From assembly GCA_903848655.1 (NCBI GenBank), contig CAINGT010000082.1, positions 1 to 46,458 of the forward strand: 46,458 nt of DNA, written 5' to 3'. Positions 42,076 through 46,458 of this stretch are shown here, in pieces. Source of the stretch: an uncultured Sphingomonadales bacterium. GTDB lineage: Bacteria > Pseudomonadota > Alphaproteobacteria > Sphingomonadales > Sphingomonadaceae. Both the position numbers and the translations under genes were made by a program. The notes under the pieces are model-generated. The model searched no databases. It worked only from the letters and a program-made list of their open reading frames with translations, and had not been told where the DNA came from. The first letter of the stretch is position 1. The number at the start of each line of letters is the position of its first letter.

Positions 42076-42152
42076 GCGCCCGTAGCTCAGCAGGATAGAG
42101 CACCAGATTCCTAATCTGGGGGCCATGGGTTCGAATCCCGTCGGGCGCACCA
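42076..42152 (+). tRNA. tRNA-Arg (anticodon CCU)
   Basis: A 77-base cloverleaf. The acceptor stem is GCGCCCG/CGGGCGC with discriminator A and an encoded CCA. The anticodon arm is CCAGA-TTCCTAA-TCTGG with anticodon CCT, which reads AGG. The T arm contains GGTTCGAATCC. No second copy of its 3' end is seen in the window, so there is no sign of use as an integration site. Confidence 0.95.
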
Positions 42153-42246
42153 TTTTCAAGAGCTGCGCGGATGGCTTGCGTGCGACACTGCGGGCAGACT
42201 ATGGTGCGCGTGTGTGCGAGCCATAGCGTGACAGGAGCGTCCGGCG

Positions 42247-42462
42247 ATGAAGTCGATCCCCGCCTTGCTTGTCCTTGCCGTCCTGACGAGTCCGGCGCTG
42301 TCGCCCGCGCTTGCCGATGCTGCAACCGCGACCAGTTCCGCACGCTATACGCTCGACACGCCGTTCAATATGCTTGTCGCTGATCCCAAGGCGCGGGCGG
42401 TGCTCGATACCGATCTGCCCGGTCTGACCTCCCACGCGCAATTCGATGCGTTTAGAGCGTGA
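42247..42462 (+). pseudogene. exported small protein, truncated by a palindromic repeat
   Basis: Encodes 71 aa starting MKSIPALLVLAVLTSPALSP with a clear signal peptide (cut near ALA, residue 24). A mature part follows: ARYTLDTPFNMLVADPKARA and DTDLPGLTSHAQFDAF. I recall related sphingomonad proteins of this pattern (YTLDTP near the start, then a PG(L/M)T.H segment) continuing with a SLRQLAPFS-type helix. Here the last residues (RA) and the stop come from a repeat that begins at 42453. Just past the repeat, a different frame reads RAIAPFSALQD, which could be the displaced remainder. The protein may still be made, but it is probably shortened. Confidence 0.5.
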
Positions 42463-42596
42463 TGCGAGCCGCAGTCCACCGAAGGTAAAAAGTGGGAACC
42501 GGTTTTTACCTTCGGTGGCCCGCGGCTCGCAATAAATCACGCGAAAACAAAGACTCTAGAGCGGAATGCGATTCAATCTAATTGCATTCCGCTCTA
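42453..42596 (+). repeat. palindromic repeat, copy 7 (two-sided stem insert)
   Basis: Module A (42453-42556) has the stem insert on both arms: GCCGCAGTCCACCGAAGGTA on the left, and TACCTTCGGTGGCCCGCGGC on the right. Module B is 42557-42596, with one base changed in the right arm (ATTGCATTCC). It lies between the truncated secreted-protein gene, whose stop it provides, and the antiporter gene. Confidence 0.9.
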
Positions 42597-42636
42597 TCGC
42601 GCGCGATAGCCCCGTTTTCAGCGTTGCAGGATCGCC

Positions 42637-43887
42637 ATGACGCCCGCCGAAACCGCCGCAACGTTTCTGGTGTTCATGGCGCTGGTCGGGTGGGTCAATG
42701 CCAAGACGGCGAAAGTGTCGCAGAGCGTGGCGCTGGTCTGCGCCGGGGCGCTGGTGGCGGGGCTGTTGTTTACCGCGCAATACTTGATCGGGCCGTTCTG
42801 GGGTTTCAATTCGGTGCGCGACGAGATCGCCCGGCTGGATTTTCCCGAAACGGTGCTGGGCTATTTGTTGGCATTTCTGCTGTTCAGCGGCGGGATGCAG
42901 GTCGATCTGGGCGAATTCCGGCGGCAGAGCGCGGCGATCTGGTCGCTGGCAACGATGGGCGTGCTGGTTTCGACCGCGCTGATCGGCTTTGGCGCGTGGG
43001 GTGCGGCGCAACTGACGGGAATTGACTTGGCCCTGCCGTGGGCGCTGGCCTTCGGCGCGCTAATCAGCCCGACCGATCCTGCTGCGGTGATGGCCAATGT
43101 CCGGTCGGGAGAGCTGTCGCGTCCGCTTGGCGCGGTGTTGCAGGGCGAATCGCTGTTCAACGATGGGGTCGGGCTGGTCGCATTTACCGCGGCGGTGGCA
43201 TTCCTCACCAGCGGATCGGCCCCCGGCCTTGTCGGCACTGTGGTCAAAATTCTGGCGCAAGTCGGCGGCGGGCTGGCCTTGGGGCTGGCGGGCGGGTGGC
43301 TGGTGATCCGGCTGATGCGGTCGGTGGGCGATTATTCGGTCGAATTGACGCTGACGCTCGCCACCGCCACCGGGCTCTACGTGCTGGCACAGGCGATCCA
43401 TGTGTCGGGGGCGATTGCCGCCGGTTCTGCCGGATTGCTGATCGGCAGCTATTGCGCAAAGGACCAACCGGCCAGCCCGTCGATCCCCGAATTCTGGCAC
43501 GCGGTTGATGATGTGCTGAACGGGGTGCTGTTCTTGTTGCTGGGGCTGCAGATTTTTATCGTGCCGTTTCAGCCGGGTGAGCTGGGAATCTGGGCGGCAG
43601 CAATCGTGCTGGTGATCGTCGCGCGGCTGATCGTGGTCTTGCCGTGGGGCGCGTGGTTCCATGTGCAGCAGCGCGAGCGCGGTGCCAGTATCCTGTTGGC
43701 GTGGGGCGGCTTGCGCGGCGCGATCAGCGTGGCACTGGCGCTGGCCTTGCCCCATGGCCCGCAACGCGATCTGGTGATTGACACGACATTTGCCGTCGTG
43801 GTGTTTTCGGTGCTTGTTCAGGGCCAGACATTCGGCCTTATCGCGCGGCGTTTGCGCAAGGACAGCGGCGCGGCTGGTGTTGCCTGA
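42637..43887 (+). CDS. cation:proton antiporter, NhaP/CPA1 family
   Basis: A 416-aa inner-membrane protein with about twelve helices. CPA1 signatures are present: FGALISPTDPAAVMANVR with the transport Asp, GESLFNDGVGLVAFT with the second Asp, and WGGLRGAISVALALALP near the C-terminus. Exports Na+ or another monovalent cation in exchange for protons. No C-terminal regulatory domain follows. The ATG is preceded by AGGATCGCC. A repeat lies immediately upstream, so its promoter is either inside or before that repeat. Confidence 0.92.
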   Translation: MTPAETAATFLVFMALVGWVNAKTAKVSQSVALVCAGALVAGLLFTAQYLIGPFWGFNSVRDEIARLDFPETVLGYLLAFLLFSGGMQVDLGEFRRQSAAIWSLATMGVLVSTALIGFGAWGAAQLTGIDLALPWALAFGALISPTDPAAVMANVRSGELSRPLGAVLQGESLFNDGVGLVAFTAAVAFLTSGSAPGLVGTVVKILAQVGGGLALGLAGGWLVIRLMRSVGDYSVELTLTLATATGLYVLAQAIHVSGAIAAGSAGLLIGSYCAKDQPASPSIPEFWHAVDDVLNGVLFLLLGLQIFIVPFQPGELGIWAAAIVLVIVARLIVVLPWGAWFHVQQRERGASILLAWGGLRGAISVALALALPHGPQRDLVIDTTFAVVVFSVLVQGQTFGLIARRLRKDSGAAGVA

Positions 43888-43932
43888 TCGCACGCTTGCA
43901 CCGCGCCGCCATTGCTCTATCGCGTGGCGGTG

Positions 43933-44694
43933 ATGACTCAAACCACCCGCATCTGGACCGCCGCGCTGATCGTGGTTGGCGATGAAATCCTGTCTGGCCG
44001 CACGCAGGACAAGAACATTGCGCAAATCGCGAGCTGGCTGGGGGTCCAAGGGATCCGCTTGCGCGAAGTGCGCGTCGTGCCCGACGATCAGGACGCGATT
44101 GTCGAAGCGGTGAACGCTTTGCGCGCGCGCAATGATTATCTGTTTACCACCGGCGGGATCGGCCCGACGCACGATGATATCACGGTCGATGCGGTGGCCG
44201 CTGCGCTGGGTGTGCCGGTCGTGGTACACCCGCGCGCGCGCGCGATCCTTGAAGCCTATTATGCCACACGCGGCGGGGTCAATGCGGCACGACTGCGCAT
44301 GGCGCGCGTGCCGCAAGGGGCCGATCTGATCGAAAACCGTGTGTCTGGCGCGCCCGGCATCCGCATCGGCAATGTCTATCTGATGGCAGGTGTTCCGGCG
44401 ATCACTGCGCAAATGCTCGATGGGCTGACCGGGCAGTTGGAAGGCGGATTGCCACTGCTGGCGCGGACCATCGGCTGCTGGGTAGCAGAAAGCGAGATTG
44501 CCGACATCTTGCGCGAGGCCGAGGCGCGCTTTGTCGGGGTGCAGATCGGCAGCTATCCGTTCTTTCGCGAAGGCCGGGTCGGTGCCAATTTCGTGATCCG
44601 GTCAACCGACGCCGACGTGCTGGCACAATGCGCACGAGCGTTGACCGAAGCGCTGGACGAAATCGGGCGCGAACCGGTTGACGGCGGAATTTGA
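43933..44694 (+). CDS. CinA-like molybdopterin-binding domain protein
   Basis: A 253-aa protein with the MoCF/MoaB-like domain of CinA: ALIVVGDEILSGRTQDKN, LFTTGGIGPTHDDIT, and RVSGAPGIRIGNVYLMAGVP. It has no C-terminal nicotinamide-nucleotide amidase domain of full CinA (about 400 aa). Stand-alone N-domain proteins like this are common in alphaproteobacteria. The domain has ADP-ribose/CoA pyrophosphatase-type activity in studied cases; here it is unproven. The ATG at 43933 is preferred over an upstream in-frame start. A repeat follows 23 bases after the stop. Confidence 0.88.
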   Translation: MTQTTRIWTAALIVVGDEILSGRTQDKNIAQIASWLGVQGIRLREVRVVPDDQDAIVEAVNALRARNDYLFTTGGIGPTHDDITVDAVAAALGVPVVVHPRARAILEAYYATRGGVNAARLRMARVPQGADLIENRVSGAPGIRIGNVYLMAGVPAITAQMLDGLTGQLEGGLPLLARTIGCWVAESEIADILREAEARFVGVQIGSYPFFREGRVGANFVIRSTDADVLAQCARALTEALDEIGREPVDGGI

Positions 44695-44717
44695 CGCCCA
44701 GCCCCGGCATTGTGGCC

Positions 44718-44821
44718 TAGAGCGTGATGCGAAAAAGTGGGAACCGGTTTTTCGCAATAAATCACGCGAAAACAAAGACTCTATAGCGGAATACGATTCA
44801 ATCTTATTGCATTGCGCTCTA
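44718..44821 (+). repeat. two-module palindromic repeat, copy 8
   Basis: Module A 44718-44781 (no insert) and module B 44782-44821, the latter with several changes (TATAGCGGAATACG with ATTGCGCTCTA) that leave an imperfect hairpin. It lies between the CinA-like gene and the cytochrome gene, in the same orientation as all other copies. Confidence 0.88.
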
Positions 44822-44901
44822 GCGCGTAGATTCCGATGCTGGTTTGTGATCGGGATCAAAGACACGCCTGCCGCACCATGCTGTGATGCGCTCATCCCGG
44901 G

Positions 44902-46302
44902 ATGACGGTCACCGCCGGGCGGGGGATCCCACCAGTGTCACACAGCCCTACCGATTATCGCCTGGTTTGGCGCCACGTCCGGCTCGCGCTGCCTGTCGGG
45001 GTGGGGCTGGGTGCATTGATGCTGACGCCGCCTGCTGCGGCGATACCCAGCTTTGCCGATCAGACCGGGTTGCCGTGTCAGGCTTGCCACATCGGCGGTT
45101 TCGGCCCGCAACTCACAGCCTTTGGCCGTGGGTTCAAGCTGGATGGCTATACTTTACGGACCAAGCCGTTCAACGTGCCGGTCTCGGCCATGGCAATCGC
45201 CTCGTACAACCACACCCGTGCCGATCAGGTGCCACCGCCCGACCGGCTGGCCGCCAATGACAATGTGGTGCTCGATCAGGCGAGCGTGTTTCTGGGTGGG
45301 GGGATCGGCCAGCATATCGGCGGCATGGCGCAAGTGACGTATGATGGCGTGGCGCATCACTGGAGCTGGGACAATTTCGATCTGCGACTGGTCAACAAAG
45401 CCAGGCTGTTCGGCACCGATGCAACGTATGGCTTTGACGTCAACAACAGCCCGACCGTGCAGGACCCGTTCAATACGATCCCGGCGTGGGGCTTTCCCTA
45501 TTCCGATCAGGGTGTCGGGCAGGCTCCGGGTGCGGGCCCGCTTATCAACGGCGCGCTGGCGCAGCAAGTGCTGGGGGTTTCGGCTTATGCGTGGATCAAC
45601 CATCATTGGTATGTCGAGGCGGGCGGGTATTCCACGCCCCGGCCCGGTACGCTTGCCTGGCTGGGTGCGGACCCGGTCGGGCCGGGCGACATCAGCGGCA
45701 TCGCGCCTTATGGCCGGGTGGCGTGGCAACAGGATGTGGGAACCGGCACGATGCATCTGGGCGCATTCGGCTTGCGCGCGGCGCTCCATCCGGGCCGGGA
45801 CCGTACCACCACGCTGACCGACCATTACCGCGATATCGGGCTGGATGCGTCGTATATCCTGCCAACGGCCAAAGGCGATACTTTCAGCTTGCAGGCGCGC
45901 TATACACACGAATCGCTCGATCTGGCGGCGACTTGTGCGCTTGCGACGCTGCCGCTGACTTGCGCGAACAGCACTTTAAGCGAAGTGCGCGGTGATATCG
46001 GCTATGTCTGGCGGGGCAAGATCGGGCTGACGCTGGGGGCTTTTGCCGTAACCGGGCCTGCCAATGCACAGCTTTACGGCGGACCGCTCGCCCGGCCTGA
46101 CAGCAATGGCGGCACCGCGCAGATCGACTATACCCCGTGGGGCGCAGGCAACGGCCCGCTTGGGCCTTTGGTGCAAGTGCGGTTCGGCGCGCAATATACC
46201 GCTTATGGGCAGTTTAACGGCACCCGGTTCAATTATGACGGCACGGGGGCCAAAGCGGCGGACAACAATATCGCACGGCTGTTTGCCTGGATCGCTTTTT
46301 GA
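44902..46302 (+). CDS. monohaem cytochrome c-type outer-membrane protein
   Basis: A 466-aa exported protein. A signal peptide (VRLALPVGVGLGALMLTPPA) ends near residue 47, followed directly by one CxxCH haem site, CQACH (residues 59-63), and the motif GPQLTAFGRGFKLDGYT. The rest alternates polar and hydrophobic residues with many Gly/Tyr/Trp and ends in Phe (AWIAF), typical of an outer-membrane beta-barrel. It would place one haem at the mouth of a porin-like barrel. The start is uncertain: the ATG at 44902 has a poor ribosome binding site, and the in-frame GTG at 44935 follows GGGGGA and gives a more usual signal peptide. A hairpin follows the stop. Confidence 0.8.
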   Translation: MTVTAGRGIPPVSHSPTDYRLVWRHVRLALPVGVGLGALMLTPPAAAIPSFADQTGLPCQACHIGGFGPQLTAFGRGFKLDGYTLRTKPFNVPVSAMAIASYNHTRADQVPPPDRLAANDNVVLDQASVFLGGGIGQHIGGMAQVTYDGVAHHWSWDNFDLRLVNKARLFGTDATYGFDVNNSPTVQDPFNTIPAWGFPYSDQGVGQAPGAGPLINGALAQQVLGVSAYAWINHHWYVEAGGYSTPRPGTLAWLGADPVGPGDISGIAPYGRVAWQQDVGTGTMHLGAFGLRAALHPGRDRTTTLTDHYRDIGLDASYILPTAKGDTFSLQARYTHESLDLAATCALATLPLTCANSTLSEVRGDIGYVWRGKIGLTLGAFAVTGPANAQLYGGPLARPDSNGGTAQIDYTPWGAGNGPLGPLVQVRFGAQYTAYGQFNGTRFNYDGTGAKAADNNIARLFAWIAF

Positions 46303-46307
46303 CCATT

Positions 46308-46333
46308 CTGCCCGGAACGCCTGTTCCGGGCAG
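46308..46333 (+). terminator. hairpin terminator after the cytochrome gene
   Basis: CTGCCCGGAAC (46308-46318) and GTTCCGGGCAG (46323-46333) make a perfect 11-bp stem with a GCCT loop, five bases after the stop codon. The following GATTCCCC is not a good U tract, but the position fits a terminator. Confidence 0.65.
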
Positions 46334-46423
46334 GATTCCCCTAGAGCGTGGTGACAATTTAATCCTCGAGGGATTCCCTATGCGGTAGATATGTGATTCA
46401 AGACTGATTTTTGGAGATCGGTC

Positions 46424-46458
46424 ATGGATCGTGCGGTAGACGAATTGAGCGACGAACA
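46424..46458 (+). CDS. partial reading frame at the window edge
   Basis: ATG at 46424 with GGAG eight bases upstream opens MDRAVDELSDE, then leaves the window. The 80 bases before it hold TAGAGCGTGGTGACAATTTA and the palindrome TCCTCGAGGGA, with a lower GC content than the surroundings. This looks like the left end of an insertion sequence with a transposase start, but eleven codons are too few to be sure. Confidence 0.35.
   Translation, partial: MDRAVDELSDE

Noticed and set aside
42076..42152. tRNA-Arg as an attachment site for an integrated element
   Set aside because: No integrase gene and no duplicated tRNA 3' end is seen in the window.

Overview
The window is a chromosomal segment of a GC-rich alphaproteobacterium, most likely a member of the Sphingomonadales. 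That placement is an inference from gene content and codon use: a cold-shock protein followed by an IF-1 paralogue, tesA/ybbA/ybbP, a DUF1178 gene, a small heat-shock gene with a ROSE-like leader, and a family of palindromic intergenic repeats. No plasmid or phage backbone is visible. The only sign of an insertion sequence is a possible transposase start cut off by the right edge.

Layout. 0-1.1 kb: a repeat, a G-rich terminator region and nadC. 1.1-4.4 kb: a broken DJ-1/PfpI gene, then a cold-adaptation block (cold-shock protein, IF-1 paralogue, two small proteins, DEAD-box helicase). 4.4-9.4 kb: catabolic enzymes (AstD, an HglS-like DUF1338 enzyme, an aldehyde dehydrogenase, a TauD-type dioxygenase). 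9.5-10.8 kb: a degenerate HD-GYP protein. 11-19.3 kb: a glycan neighbourhood (two-domain HAD protein, GH130 enzyme, six-hairpin glycosidase-like protein, 45-aa basic protein, transglutaminase-like protein, SYLF lipid-binding protein, GT4 glycosyltransferase). 19.4-23.5 kb: tesA diverging from the ybbA-ybbP ABC exporter. 23.5-26 kb: a DUF805 protein and bipA. 26-39.4 kb: a surface-polysaccharide region with two GtrA/glycosyltransferase/methyltransferase sets, a low-GC sugar methyltransferase, a tightly overlapping CDP-sugar operon (rfbF, rfbG, epimerase, C-methyltransferase, reductase) and a GT-C type membrane glycosyltransferase. 39.8-46.3 kb: hsp20, glutaredoxin, Nit-family hydrolase, DUF1178, tRNA-Arg(CCU), a truncated secreted protein, an NhaP-type antiporter, a CinA N-domain protein and a monohaem cytochrome/outer-membrane protein.

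The most striking non-coding signal is a family of two-module palindromic repeats at eight loci (3, 17714, 19300, 30994, 37624, 39479, 42453 and 44718). All lie in the same orientation. Several supply the stop codon of a flanking gene. Some copies carry a matched stem extension on both arms, and one carries it on only one arm.

The best candidate for a less-described system is the 11-19 kb glycan block. A GT4 enzyme and a six-hairpin glycosidase-like protein, which I recall as one fused polypeptide in other bacteria, are here separate genes on opposite strands with a GH130 enzyme, and the GT4 gene ends exactly at a repeat. Regulatory RNA candidates are a ROSE-type thermometer before hsp20, an anti-Shine-Dalgarno pairing in the cold-shock leader, and a hairpin/G-quadruplex alternative at the 3' end of nadC.
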